A DNA stretch of 64,000 bases from Magnetospirillum sulfuroxidans (GTDB taxonomy: Bacteria; Pseudomonadota; Alphaproteobacteria; Rhodospirillales; Magnetospirillaceae). Location: positions 124,001 to 188,000 of the forward strand of contig NZ_JAGTUF010000002.1 in NCBI RefSeq assembly GCF_018224925.1, in the 5' to 3' direction. The position numbers and the translations under genes were made by a program. Every line of letters starts with the position of its first letter. The first letter of the stretch is position 1. Shown here in pieces: positions 1-8,460 of the stretch. The notes beneath the pieces are model-generated. The model ran no database searches and was not told where the DNA came from. It worked only from the letters and a program-made list of their open reading frames with translations.

Positions 1-1
1 C

Positions 2-256
2 GTGGCCTCCGCCGTTGACCAGCAAGGCGCGGCCACCGCCGAAATTGCCCGTAACGTGGCGCAAACATCGGATGCGGCGCAGGAAGTGGCCGAACGCATC
101 GCCCAGGTTTCCGGCGAGGCATCAAATACCGGCGTTTTGGCCGGGGAAGTCAGCGATGTTTCAAGTCTGGTCGCCGACGGGGTGGCGCGGTTGCGCGAAG
201 TTCTGCTTCATTCGGTCCGCACGTCCCTGGCCGAGGTCAGCGGCCGCTCGGCATGA
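2..256 (+). CDS. Methyl-accepting chemotaxis protein, C-terminal end (5' truncated)
   Basis: This is the last 84 residues of a reading frame that enters from before the window. The Ala/Gln/Ser-rich heptad pattern (AVDQQGAATAEIARNV, then AQEVAERIAQVSG) is typical of the C-terminal helix of the MCP signalling hairpin, which contacts CheA and CheW. The true start, ligand-binding domain and membrane segments lie outside. The final 20 bases overlap the 3' end of the convergent PilZ gene. Ligand specificity cannot be inferred from this fragment. Confidence 0.8.
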   Translation: MASAVDQQGAATAEIARNVAQTSDAAQEVAERIAQVSGEASNTGVLAGEVSDVSSLVADGVARLREVLLHSVRTSLAEVSGRSA

Positions 257-614
257 ACAATCCATCCAGGGACTGGCGTCGGGCATGGCGCACCACCAGC
301 TTGGCCAGGGAATAACCAGTTCGAAGAAAAGCCAGGCGCAAGCCGGCCGGACCTGTCGCCAGCACCCGGCCTTCCACCTCGACCGCTTGCCCCAGCAACA
401 CCACTTCGCCCTGATGCGGGATGACCCGCACCCTGATCACGGCACCGCGTTCAACCGTGCCGGGATCGGTCAGCCGCACCCCTCCCAAAGACACGTCGGC
501 GGCCGGCAACAGCTTACCGCCCAGCATCACCATCAGCCCATCACCGGCATAGCGGGTGAAACGGCGGCGTTCCATCGTCACCTCGTCCGCTTTAATTTTC
601 CGCCACGATGCCAT
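237..614 (-). CDS. PilZ domain protein (c-di-GMP receptor)
   Basis: This is a small protein of about 125 residues that is almost entirely one PilZ domain. The c-di-GMP binding signature is visible: an arginine cluster RRRFTRY near residue 18, and D-V-S-L-G-G about 20 residues later, matching the family pattern RxxxR...D/NxSxxG. It probably responds to cyclic di-GMP, perhaps acting on motility, since it faces a chemotaxis receptor gene and overlaps its last 20 bases tail to tail. Two starts are plausible: ATG at 614, preceded by GAGGGTG, and ATG at 575, preceded by GAGGTGA five bases away. The second would place the arginine motif almost at the N-terminus, as in many single-domain PilZ proteins. 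Confidence 0.82.
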   Translation of the reverse strand: MASWRKIKADEVTMERRRFTRYAGDGLMVMLGGKLLPAADVSLGGVRLTDPGTVERGAVIRVRVIPHQGEVVLLGQAVEVEGRVLATGPAGLRLAFLRTGYSLAKLVVRHARRQSLDGLFMPSGR

Positions 615-784
615 CACACCCTCACGTCATGCGTCAGGAGCATAATGACAAAGGTATGTGATAATCATTCGCGCCTTGCTTGAACGGGATATGAACACCT
701 TGCCGCCAACAGCCAACGCCCCCTTGATTCGGGCGGCTTTTCCCACCCACAATACAAAACCACCCCGGACCCCAAGGCGCCCCC

Positions 785-2209
785 GTGACGAAACTGCCGA
801 TCATCTTGGTTATCGACGACGAGCGGCAGTCGCAAGAGGCGTTGCGCCGCGTCCTCGCCGATGAATTCCAGGTTCTGACCGCCTCCAATGCCGAAGAGGC
901 CGCGGGGCTGTTGGATCAGGAACTGGTGCACGCCATCTTGTGCGACCAGCGCATGCCGGGAATGCAGGGCGTCGATTTTCTCAAGCAGGTGCGCGAGCGC
1001 TGGCCCGATCCGGTGCGCATGATCATTTCCGGCTATACCGCGTCAGAAGACATCATCGCCGGCATCAACGAAGCCGGCATCTATCGCTACATCACCAAGC
1101 CGTGGGAACCGGACGAACTGATCCGCACCATCCGCGAAGGGTTGCATCTGTGGCAATTGCAAACCGCTTCGGCCCAGGCCTCCTTGGACCTCAAGGTGGC
1201 GCCGGCCATGCTGGAAAGCCAGGTGGCGAAAAAGACCGGCCAGCTGAAGCGCGCCCACCACTTCGACCGCATCACCCATGCCCCCCATTCGCCGCTGACC
1301 GAGGCTATCGGCATGGCCAGCCGCGTCGCCGCCTTCGACATCTCGGTCTTGATCACCGGCGAATCGGGCACCGGCAAGGAATTGCTGGCCCGCGCCATCC
1401 ATTACAATTCGCCCCGCGGAAGCAAGCCCTTCGTCGTCGAGAATTGCGGCGCCCTGCCCGACCAATTGCTGGAATCGGAATTGTTCGGCTGCAAGAAAGG
1501 CGCTTTCACCGGCGCCTATGAAGACCGCATCGGCCTGTTTGAGCAGGCCGATGGCGGCACCATCTTTCTGGACGAAATCGGCGAAACCTCGCCCGCCTTT
1601 CAGGTCAAGCTGCTGCGCGTATTGCAGGAAGGCGAAATCCGCCCGCTCGGCGCCCGGCTGACCCGCAAGGTTGACGTGCGCGTCATCGCCGCCACCAACC
1701 GCAACCTGGAACAAGAAGTCCACGACAAGCATTTCCGTCGCGACCTTTATTACCGTCTGGCCGCCTTCCCCATCCACATCCCGCCCTTGCGCGAACGCCC
1801 CGAAGACATCGCCGTGCTGACCACCCGATTGCTGGCCGATACCGCCCGCAATTTCGGCAAAAGCGTCACCCATCTGTCGCCGCCGGCCATGGCCCTGCTG
1901 TCGGCCTATGACTGGCCCGGCAATGTGCGGGAATTGATGAATGAGATGCAGCGCATGGTCGCCCTGGCCGAAAGCCCGGTGATCGGCCCCGAACTGGTCA
2001 GCCCCCGCATTCGCGGTCAGGGCCGCCAAAGCATCCCGGCCGGCGGCCGCGGCCTGCGCGAACAAATCGACGTCGTCGAGGCGCGCATCCTGGGCGAATC
2101 GCTGCAACGCCACCAATGGAACATCAGCCGGGTGGCGGAGGAATTGGGCCTGAGCCGCGTCGGCTTACGGGCCAAGCTCAACCGTCACGGCCTCGAGCGC
2201 CCGGATTGA
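785..2209 (+). CDS. Sigma-54-dependent response regulator, HupR/HoxA-like
   Basis: This 474-residue NtrC-type activator has a receiver domain (about 8-120) with phospho-acceptor Asp54 (CDQRMPG), an AAA+ domain (about 165-395) with Walker A GESGTGKE at 192-199 and the sigma-54 contact loop GAFTGA at 239-244, and a Fis-type helix-turn-helix at the C-terminus. The central domain (GCKKGAFTGAYEDR, then LFEQADGGTIFLDEIGE) most resembles HupR/HoxA, the hydrogenase gene regulators. The start is GTG. The stop overlaps the kinase start in TGATG, so the two are translationally coupled. No hydrogenase genes are in the window, so the target is open. In the known HupR family the unphosphorylated form is the active one; whether that holds here cannot be read from sequence. 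Confidence 0.85.
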   Translation: MTKLPIILVIDDERQSQEALRRVLADEFQVLTASNAEEAAGLLDQELVHAILCDQRMPGMQGVDFLKQVRERWPDPVRMIISGYTASEDIIAGINEAGIYRYITKPWEPDELIRTIREGLHLWQLQTASAQASLDLKVAPAMLESQVAKKTGQLKRAHHFDRITHAPHSPLTEAIGMASRVAAFDISVLITGESGTGKELLARAIHYNSPRGSKPFVVENCGALPDQLLESELFGCKKGAFTGAYEDRIGLFEQADGGTIFLDEIGETSPAFQVKLLRVLQEGEIRPLGARLTRKVDVRVIAATNRNLEQEVHDKHFRRDLYYRLAAFPIHIPPLRERPEDIAVLTTRLLADTARNFGKSVTHLSPPAMALLSAYDWPGNVRELMNEMQRMVALAESPVIGPELVSPRIRGQGRQSIPAGGRGLREQIDVVEARILGESLQRHQWNISRVAEELGLSRVGLRAKLNRHGLERPD

Positions 2210-3513
2210 TGGGCAAGCCCCCCGCCATGGCCCCGGAACTTGCCAACAGCGAAATCGCCCAGGCCCAAGAGGCGGCGTGGATCGAAGTCATCCGCAAGAT
2301 GGAGGAGGTCTATTCCGACCTGATCCAGTACGAGATTGAACTCGAGGAAAAAAACACCGCGCTCGAGGAAGCCCAGCGCTTCATCACCTCGGTGCTGTCA
2401 TCGGTATCCGATATCTTGGTCGTTTGCGATTCCAAAGGTCGTATCCAGCAAGTCAATCTGGCGTTCCTGCGCCTGACCGACATCGCCGAAATCGATCTGG
2501 TCGGCCACCCCTTGGGCGATTTCCTGGCCGAGGATGTCGGGTCCTTGAACCATTGGCTGGAAGCCGGCCACGGCGGCGACCGCGAAGTGCGTTTCGTCCA
2601 TCGCGGTCAGGGCGTCACCGACCCGGTCGCCTTGACCTGCGCCACACTTTTGGATCATCGCGGCCTGCCCGCCGGCACCGTGCTGACCGGCCGCCCGGTG
2701 GGCGAGCTTCGCCGGGCTTATGAAGCCCTCAAGCAGGCTCAGGCGCAATTGGTGCAGCAAGAAAAGATGGCCTCGCTCGGGCGGCTGATCGCTGGCGTCG
2801 CCCACGAACTGAACAACCCCATCAGCTTCATCGTCGGCAATGTCCATGTGCTGACCAAATACCGCGAACGTCTCGAGGCCTATCTGGGCACCATCCACCA
2901 GGGCATCGATGAAACCGAGCGCGAGGCGCTGCGCAAAAGCCTGCGCATCGACACCCTGATGACCGACCTGCCGGCCTTGATCGCCGGAACCCAGGAAGGG
3001 GCGCAACGGGTGGCCGATATCGTCAAGTCGCTCAAACGTCTGTCGTTCAGCCAATCAGGCGGCGCCGAGGCGGTCAATCTGGCCGAAATCGCCGAAAACG
3101 CCGTTCATTGGGCAATCAAGGGCCGCAGCACCCTGCCCGATCCGGTCATCTCGTTGCCGCCGGTCCTGCTGACGCCCGGCCATGCCGGCCAATTGCATCA
3201 GGTCATGGTCAATCTGATGGAAAATGCCCTTGATGCGGTCAATGATCAGGGCAACAAGGCCGTCATCACCGTCAGCGGCCACCGCCAAGACGCACAGGTG
3301 GCGGTGGAAATCACCGATTCCGGCCCCGGCATCCCGCCCGAAAATCTCGACAAGGTGTTCGATCCCTTCTTCACCACCAAGCCGGTGGGCCAAGGCACCG
3401 GATTGGGATTGTGGATCAGCTATGGCATCGTCCGCGACCATGGCGGCGCATTGGTGGCGGAAAATGCCCCCGGCGGCGGCGCAAGGTTCCGACTGACTTT
3501 GCCCGCGATCTGA
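2209..3513 (+). CDS. PAS sensor histidine kinase, HupT-like
   Basis: This soluble 434-residue kinase is probably the partner of the upstream regulator. It has an N-terminal coiled coil (about 15-60), a PAS domain (about 60-170), a HisKA dimerisation segment with the phospho-acceptor in VAHELNNP (His199), and an HATPase domain with an N box ([11 protein letters not shown]), G1 box (DSGPGIP) and G2 box (GQGTGLGL). There is no signal peptide or membrane segment, so it senses an internal cue. The ATG at 2209 is chosen because it overlaps the stop of the regulator; an in-frame ATG 31 codons upstream lies inside that gene and is unlikely. The regulator-kinase order and the HELNNP box resemble HupR/HupT. 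Confidence 0.82.
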   Translation: MGKPPAMAPELANSEIAQAQEAAWIEVIRKMEEVYSDLIQYEIELEEKNTALEEAQRFITSVLSSVSDILVVCDSKGRIQQVNLAFLRLTDIAEIDLVGHPLGDFLAEDVGSLNHWLEAGHGGDREVRFVHRGQGVTDPVALTCATLLDHRGLPAGTVLTGRPVGELRRAYEALKQAQAQLVQQEKMASLGRLIAGVAHELNNPISFIVGNVHVLTKYRERLEAYLGTIHQGIDETEREALRKSLRIDTLMTDLPALIAGTQEGAQRVADIVKSLKRLSFSQSGGAEAVNLAEIAENAVHWAIKGRSTLPDPVISLPPVLLTPGHAGQLHQVMVNLMENALDAVNDQGNKAVITVSGHRQDAQVAVEITDSGPGIPPENLDKVFDPFFTTKPVGQGTGLGLWISYGIVRDHGGALVAENAPGGGARFRLTLPAI

Positions 3514-3584
3514 ACGCCGTGTTCAGAACCGATCCAGCGCAATCCCGGTGAGTTCCGAGCACCGGGATATGGGGGCATCACGGT

Positions 3585-4031
3585 CTAGATATCGTACATC
3601 AGCACCGGTTCGGGCTTTTTCAAAAACGCCATATCGGCCAAAGAGGTGTTGTCCAAGATGGCGGCAATGGCGTCGCGAACCTCGCCCATCACCGCCCGCA
3701 CGGCACAGCCGGATTCGTCGCGGCAATCGTCGCACCGACGATAGGCCGTGCGCGACACGCATTGCACCGGAGCCAACGGCCCGTCAAGCACGCGGACAAT
3801 GTCACCGACGGTAATGCGTTCAACCGGCCGGGCCAGGGAATAGCCGCCGCCCTTGCCCTTTTTCGAGGACAAGAACCCGCGATTTTTCAGTTCCAGCAAA
3901 ATGGCGTCAAGGAACTTCTTGGGGATGGATTCAGCTTCGGCGATATCGGCGATCAGCACCGCGCCGTCCTGGCCATTGCGTGCCAGATAGACCATGGCCT
4001 TCAAGCCATATTTGGCTTTGCTCGACAGCAT
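3585..4031 (-). CDS. Rrf2-family transcriptional regulator with four cysteines
   Basis: This 148-residue protein begins MLSSKAKYGLKAMVYLA, the typical winged-helix start of the Rrf2 family (IscR, NsrR, CymR). The recognition region (about 25-65) is complete, including KKGKGGGYSLAR. Four cysteines lie at 91, 100, 103 and 109 (C-x8-C-x2-C-x5-C). Rrf2 proteins with three cysteines here ligate an Fe-S cluster, so a redox or Fe-S sensing role is plausible, but the spacing does not match IscR or NsrR exactly. It lies 45 bp downstream of the glycosyltransferase on the same strand and may be co-transcribed with it. Confidence 0.85.
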   Translation of the reverse strand: MLSSKAKYGLKAMVYLARNGQDGAVLIADIAEAESIPKKFLDAILLELKNRGFLSSKKGKGGGYSLARPVERITVGDIVRVLDGPLAPVQCVSRTAYRRCDDCRDESGCAVRAVMGEVRDAIAAILDNTSLADMAFLKKPEPVLMYDI

Positions 4032-4076
4032 TTCCCCACCTTTTCCATCTGCTTTAGGGGGATATGGGCTTTCGGC

Positions 4077-5051
4077 TTAGCCTTTGTCAACCTCGCGGCG
4101 GCAGCCATGAGCGCTGCGCACCACATAAAGCGGCCGATTCTTCACTTCCGAGAACACTCGGCCAAGATATTCGCCAATCACGCCCAGACTGATCAACTGC
4201 ACACCGGAGAAAAAGGTGATGGCGACGATCAACGACGGATAGCCGGGAACGTCGATGCCCAGGATCAGCGTCTTGACGATGAACAGCAAGCCGTACAGCA
4301 AGGCGAAACTGGCCACCAAGCTGCCAATGAAGGTCCACACCTTGAGCGGCACCGAGGTGAACGAGGTGATGCCGTCGATGGCCAGCCGCCACAGCCGGAA
4401 CAGATTGAACTTGGTTTCGCCATGGGCGCGGTCGGCGACGTCAAAGGGAATGATGGTCTGCTTAAAACCGACCCAGGCATACAATCCCTTCATGAAGCGC
4501 GCATGTTCGGGCATGGCGTTCAAGACATCGACCACCTTGCGGTCCAGCAGGCGGAAATCACCGGCGCCGGGCGGCAATTGCACTTCCGACACCCGGCCGA
4601 ACATCTCGTAGAACGCCTTGGACGCCAAACGCTTGAAGGCGGTTTCCTGCTCTCGGTCGCGGCGGACGGCGATAACCATCTCGTAGCCGTCACGCCATTT
4701 CGCCATCATCTCCTTGATGGTTTCCGGCGGATGCTGCAAATCGGCGTCGATCATCACCACCGCTTGCCCGCTGGTGTGATGCAAGCCGGCGGTTAACGCC
4801 AGTTCCTTGCCGAAGTTGCGCGACAGCTCGACCACCTTTATCCTGGGGTCCCGTTGGCGATGTTCCAGCACGCGGGCGACGGTGTCGTCCTTGCTGCCGT
4901 CGTCGATACAGACGATTTCGTAACTTTCGCCCAGATCGGCCATCACCTGGGTCAGTCGGGCGAACAAGGTGTCCAGATTGCCCGCCTCGTTGAACATGGG
5001 CACCACCAGGGACAGAACCGGCGGGGCGGAAATGTCAGTCTTCTCGATCAT
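4077..5051 (-). CDS. Family 2 glycosyltransferase with two C-terminal membrane helices (GtrB/ArnC/DPM1-like)
   Basis: This 324-residue protein has an N-terminal GT-A fold starting LSLVVPMFNEAGNLDTLF, with the nucleotide-binding CIDDGSKDDT, the metal-binding IDADLQHPP (DxD), and the processive/polyprenyl motif GDFRLLDRK. Two hydrophobic helices (about 235-262 and 270-297) close the protein. The combination is typical of enzymes that transfer a sugar from a nucleotide donor to undecaprenyl phosphate at the inner face of the inner membrane. Sugar and final glycan are unknown. The start codon is only 21 bases from the start of the divergent deacetylase-like gene. Confidence 0.87.
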   Translation of the reverse strand: MIEKTDISAPPVLSLVVPMFNEAGNLDTLFARLTQVMADLGESYEIVCIDDGSKDDTVARVLEHRQRDPRIKVVELSRNFGKELALTAGLHHTSGQAVVMIDADLQHPPETIKEMMAKWRDGYEMVIAVRRDREQETAFKRLASKAFYEMFGRVSEVQLPPGAGDFRLLDRKVVDVLNAMPEHARFMKGLYAWVGFKQTIIPFDVADRAHGETKFNLFRLWRLAIDGITSFTSVPLKVWTFIGSLVASFALLYGLLFIVKTLILGIDVPGYPSLIVAITFFSGVQLISLGVIGEYLGRVFSEVKNRPLYVVRSAHGCRREVDKG

Positions 5052-5072
5052 GGCACACCATAGGAATCAGTT

Positions 5073-5948
5073 ATGGGCGGCAGTGTGGACAAAAGCGGAC
5101 AGGCGGTCAATCTCCGCCCCAAGATCACTCTGTGCGCCGATGATTACGGGCTGGCCCCCGGCGTCAGCGCCGCCATCCGCCACCTGATCGTCCTTGGCCG
5201 TTTGCAGGCCACCGGCTGCATGACCGGCAGCCCATACTGGCCCGAAGCCGCCGCCGCGCTCAAGCCCTTGGATGGCATGGCCGAGATCGGCCTGCATATC
5301 ACCCTGACCGACCAGACCCCGCTGGGCGCCATGCCCGATCTGGCGGCGGGCGGCACCCTGCCTGGGTTGGGCACGCTGTTGAAGCGCGCCTTGACCGGCC
5401 GGTTGGACGCGGACGAAATCGCCGCCGAAATCGACCGCCAGCTCGACGCCTTCGAAACCGCCTTTGGCCGCCCGCCCGATTTTCTTGACGGCCATCATCA
5501 TGTCCATCAATTGCCGATCGTCGGCGACGCGGTCATCAAGGCGTGGCAACGGCGTTTGGCCGGCCGGGCCTGGATTCGCTCGTGCGTTGAACCGTCGCTG
5601 TCCATCATGGCTCGCCGCATCTCACCGCTGCGGGCCTTGGTGATTTCGCATTTGGGCCAAAGCTTCCGCCGTCGTCTCGATCAGGCCGGCATCCGCCATA
5701 ATTGTTCGTTTCGCGGTGTCTACGACTTCTCCGGCAAGATCGCCTTTGACCAGTTGTTCCGCCGCTTCACCAGCAATCCTGGCCCCGACTGCCTGATGAT
5801 GGTCCATCCCGGCATGGTCGATGACGCCCTCCGCGCCGCCGACAGCCTGACCGACCAGCGCGCGGTGGAGTACCGTTTCCTCGCCTCGGATCAATGCGTC
5901 TTGGATTTGGCCGAACGCGGCATCGCCCTGACCCGTCTGTTTGCATGA
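5073..5948 (+). CDS. YdjC/ChbG/HpnK-family carbohydrate deacetylase-like protein
   Basis: This 291-residue protein belongs to the YdjC family, a metal-dependent TIM-barrel-like deacetylase fold. Metal-site motifs are present: CADDYG near residue 22, a Met-Thr-Gly-Ser stretch, GLHITLTD, and the histidine cluster DGHHHVHQLP. MVHPG lies toward the C-terminus. Family members remove N-acetyl groups from sugars (ChbG) or act in hopanoid head-group maturation (HpnK). The adjacent divergent glycosyltransferase suggests a glycolipid or polyisoprenoid-sugar substrate, which is inference. AGGA sits eight bases before the ATG. The stop overlaps the start of the MFS gene (ATGA), so the two form an operon. 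Confidence 0.8.
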   Translation: MGGSVDKSGQAVNLRPKITLCADDYGLAPGVSAAIRHLIVLGRLQATGCMTGSPYWPEAAAALKPLDGMAEIGLHITLTDQTPLGAMPDLAAGGTLPGLGTLLKRALTGRLDADEIAAEIDRQLDAFETAFGRPPDFLDGHHHVHQLPIVGDAVIKAWQRRLAGRAWIRSCVEPSLSIMARRISPLRALVISHLGQSFRRRLDQAGIRHNCSFRGVYDFSGKIAFDQLFRRFTSNPGPDCLMMVHPGMVDDALRAADSLTDQRAVEYRFLASDQCVLDLAERGIALTRLFA

Positions 5949-7102
5949 GCCGCCACGGCACCGCCGCCCGTTTGTCGTTCTACTACGCCGCCCTGTTCAC
6001 CGCAGTCGGCGCCCATATGCCGTTCTGGCCGCTATGGCTGAAGGACAAGGGCTTGGGCGCCACCGATATCGGCCTGATCATGGCCGCCACCTATCTGACC
6101 AAGATCATGGTCGGCCCGGCTGCCGGTCATCTGGTCGACCGCCATGGCGACCGCCGCCACCCCATGTCCCTGCTGGCCGCCGGCGCCACCTTGGTCTGGC
6201 TTTTGTTCTCGCTGGTTGACGGCTTCGGTCCGATCCTGGCGGTCACCGTGCTGGCGGTAGGGCTGTGGAGCGGGATCTTTCCGCTGGGGGAAAGCCTGGC
6301 GATGATGGAAACCCAACGCCACCGCCTGGATTATGGCCGGGTGCGATTGTGGGGATCGCTGACCTTCATCGCCAGCGCCATCGCCACCGGCAGCCTGCTG
6401 ACACGCCAGCCAAGCGCCGTGATGGTTTGGGTGGTCGCCGCCGCCCTGGGCCTGACCGCCCTGGCGTGCTGGTGCCTGCCCACCTCGGTCGCCGCCGGCC
6501 GCGGCAAGGCCCCGGCCACACCGTTATGGCCCTTGCTGAAGCATCCGGTCTTTCTCGCCTTCCTGGCCACCACCAGCGTGGGCACCGCCTCGCACACCGT
6601 CTATTACGCTTTTGCCACCATCCATTGGCAGGCGGCGGGCATCGACGGCGACACCATCGGCCTGTTATGGGCCGAAGGCGTCATCGCCGAGGTGGTGCTG
6701 TTCGCCTTTTCCGGTTGGGTGGTCGGCAAGCTGGGGCCGGGGCGGCTGTTGATCATCGCCACCTGCGCCGGCATGGTCCGCTGGCTGGGGCTGGGAATGT
6801 TCACCGCCATCCCGGCATTGGCGGCGTTCCAGCTGTTGCACGCGGCGACCTTTGGCTGCGCCCATCTCGGCGCCATGCATTTCATCGCCCGCGCCGTGCC
6901 CCCCACCTTGTCGGCACGGGCACAAGGCATGCTGTCGGCGGTGGCCATGGGGGCCGCACCGGGACTGATGAGCCCCCTGGCCGGCCGATTGTACGAATCC
7001 CTGGGCAGCAGCGCCTTTTTCGTCATGACCGGATTATCGCTGGTCGGCGCCGGACTGGCCCTGTTCCTGGCCCGGCGCTGGGATGGCGGCACGATCGTTT
7101 AG
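5945..7102 (+). CDS. MFS transporter, PPP/HcaT-like (MFS_1_like)
   Basis: This 385-residue inner-membrane protein has about twelve hydrophobic segments. The N-terminal region (SFYYAALFTAVGAHMPFWPLWL) and the family loop DRHGDRRHP after the second helix fit the MFS_1_like group that includes 3-phenylpropionate permease HcaT. ATG 5945 overlaps the upstream stop in ATGA; an earlier in-frame codon at 5894 would run into the deacetylase gene. The substrate is not known, and operon pairing with a deacetylase gives only a weak hint of a sugar derivative. The stop codon (7100-7102) shares two bases with the stop of the convergent chromate transporter gene. Confidence 0.82.
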   Translation: MSRHGTAARLSFYYAALFTAVGAHMPFWPLWLKDKGLGATDIGLIMAATYLTKIMVGPAAGHLVDRHGDRRHPMSLLAAGATLVWLLFSLVDGFGPILAVTVLAVGLWSGIFPLGESLAMMETQRHRLDYGRVRLWGSLTFIASAIATGSLLTRQPSAVMVWVVAAALGLTALACWCLPTSVAAGRGKAPATPLWPLLKHPVFLAFLATTSVGTASHTVYYAFATIHWQAAGIDGDTIGLLWAEGVIAEVVLFAFSGWVVGKLGPGRLLIIATCAGMVRWLGLGMFTAIPALAAFQLLHAATFGCAHLGAMHFIARAVPPTLSARAQGMLSAVAMGAAPGLMSPLAGRLYESLGSSAFFVMTGLSLVGAGLALFLARRWDGGTIV

Positions 7103-8406
7103 GCCCAGCCCAACTGCCGCGCCCCGGCCCCCACGGCGGCGCAGACGGTCAGCACCGGCACCATGCCCCACTTGAAGCGCAAGATGGCGATCATCGCCGC
7201 CACCGCCAACACCAAGGATAAGGGCTGCACCGTTCGCCACATCGGCCAAAAACCGTCGAAGCGGGAAAAAGCCACATGCAAGGCGAACCACAGGGCCAGA
7301 TTGAAGATGACGCCGACCACGGCGGCGGTGATGGCGGCCAATGCCGACGACAAAGCGGCATGACCGCGCAACCGCTCCACATGGGGGGCGCCGGCAAAAA
7401 TCCACAGAAAACTGGGAACGAAGGTAACCCAGACCGTCAGGCTGGCCCCCAGCACGCCGCCCAGCCACGGATTGAAATCGCCGGGCTGACGATACCCGGC
7501 CAGAAAGCCGACGAATTGATTGACCAGCACCAGCGGCCCAGGGGTGGTTTCCGCCAACCCCAACCCGTCCAGCATTTCACCGGCACTCAACCAGCCATGG
7601 CTTTCCACCGCCTGCTGCGCCACATAGGACAGCGCCGCATAGGCCCCGCCAAAGGTCACCACCGCCAATTTGGCGAAGAACAGGCCAATGACGGCGAAGG
7701 CGCCGTGGCCATGAATCCAGGCCAATCCCACCGGAGCCAGCCACAGCGCCAGCCACAGCGACACCGTGCCCATTGTCCCCATCGCGCCCATTGTCCCCGT
7801 CGTAACCTTGGCTGGCGCGCCACGTGCCACAATGCCGTCACGACCACGCCACCAGCCGGCCAGACCGGCGGCCAGCACGATCAGCGGAAACGGCAAACCG
7901 ACGGCGAAGATGGCCACGAACGACGCCAGCGCCAAGCCTCGGGCCCACATGTCCTTTAACGCCCGCGCGCCGATGCGCAGGCCCGCCTGCACCACCACCG
8001 CCAGCACCGCCGGTTTCAGCCCCAAAAACAGGCCCTGGACGAAATCCACATGGGTAAAGCCGGCATACAGCGCCGCCAGCCCCAGCATGACGACAAAGCC
8101 CGGCAACACGAACAACAGCCCGGCCACCAACCCGCCCTTGACCCCGTGCAGCAGCCAGCCGGCATAAGTGACCAATTGTTGGGCTTCCGGTCCCGGCAGC
8201 AGCATGCAGAAATTGAGCGCATGCAGAAAACGCGGTTCATCCAGCCAGCGTTTTTCGTCCACCAGAATGCGATGCATGGTGGCGATCTGGCCGGCGGGAC
8301 CGCCGAAAGACAGCAGGCCGATGCGCAGGAAGGCGCGCACGGTTTCGGGAAAATCAGGACGCATGTCGGCACCGTGACAGGGCTTGGCCCTGCGTTCCAG
8401 TGACAT
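7099..8406 (-). CDS. chrA: Chromate transporter ChrA (CHR family, long form)
   Basis: This is a 435-residue membrane protein of the long CHR family, which carries two homologous halves. The first half has the signature FGGPAGQIA and LPGPEAQQL; the second repeats it as FGGAYAALSYV and TTPGPLVLV. Known members expel chromate in exchange for protons or are sulfate-related transporters. Some hydrophilic sequence (about 200-215) separates the halves. The start is uncertain: ATG 8406 has a GGGA upstream, but ATG 8364 (MRPDFPETVRAFLRIG) begins exactly where most ChrA proteins begin. Its stop overlaps the convergent MFS gene stop. Confidence 0.88.
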   Translation of the reverse strand: MSLERRAKPCHGADMRPDFPETVRAFLRIGLLSFGGPAGQIATMHRILVDEKRWLDEPRFLHALNFCMLLPGPEAQQLVTYAGWLLHGVKGGLVAGLLFVLPGFVVMLGLAALYAGFTHVDFVQGLFLGLKPAVLAVVVQAGLRIGARALKDMWARGLALASFVAIFAVGLPFPLIVLAAGLAGWWRGRDGIVARGAPAKVTTGTMGAMGTMGTVSLWLALWLAPVGLAWIHGHGAFAVIGLFFAKLAVVTFGGAYAALSYVAQQAVESHGWLSAGEMLDGLGLAETTPGPLVLVNQFVGFLAGYRQPGDFNPWLGGVLGASLTVWVTFVPSFLWIFAGAPHVERLRGHAALSSALAAITAAVVGVIFNLALWFALHVAFSRFDGFWPMWRTVQPLSLVLAVAAMIAILRFKWGMVPVLTVCAAVGAGARQLGWA

Positions 8407-8460
8407 TTGCCATGTCCCGCTGATCGGGACCGATCGGCGGTGGCCTGACGGGATTTGGGA

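Noticed and set aside
640-675. Fur-like box (TGATAATCATT) between the PilZ and response regulator genes
   Set aside because: Only part of the 19-bp Fur pattern matches and neither neighbour is an iron gene; too weak to list as a site.
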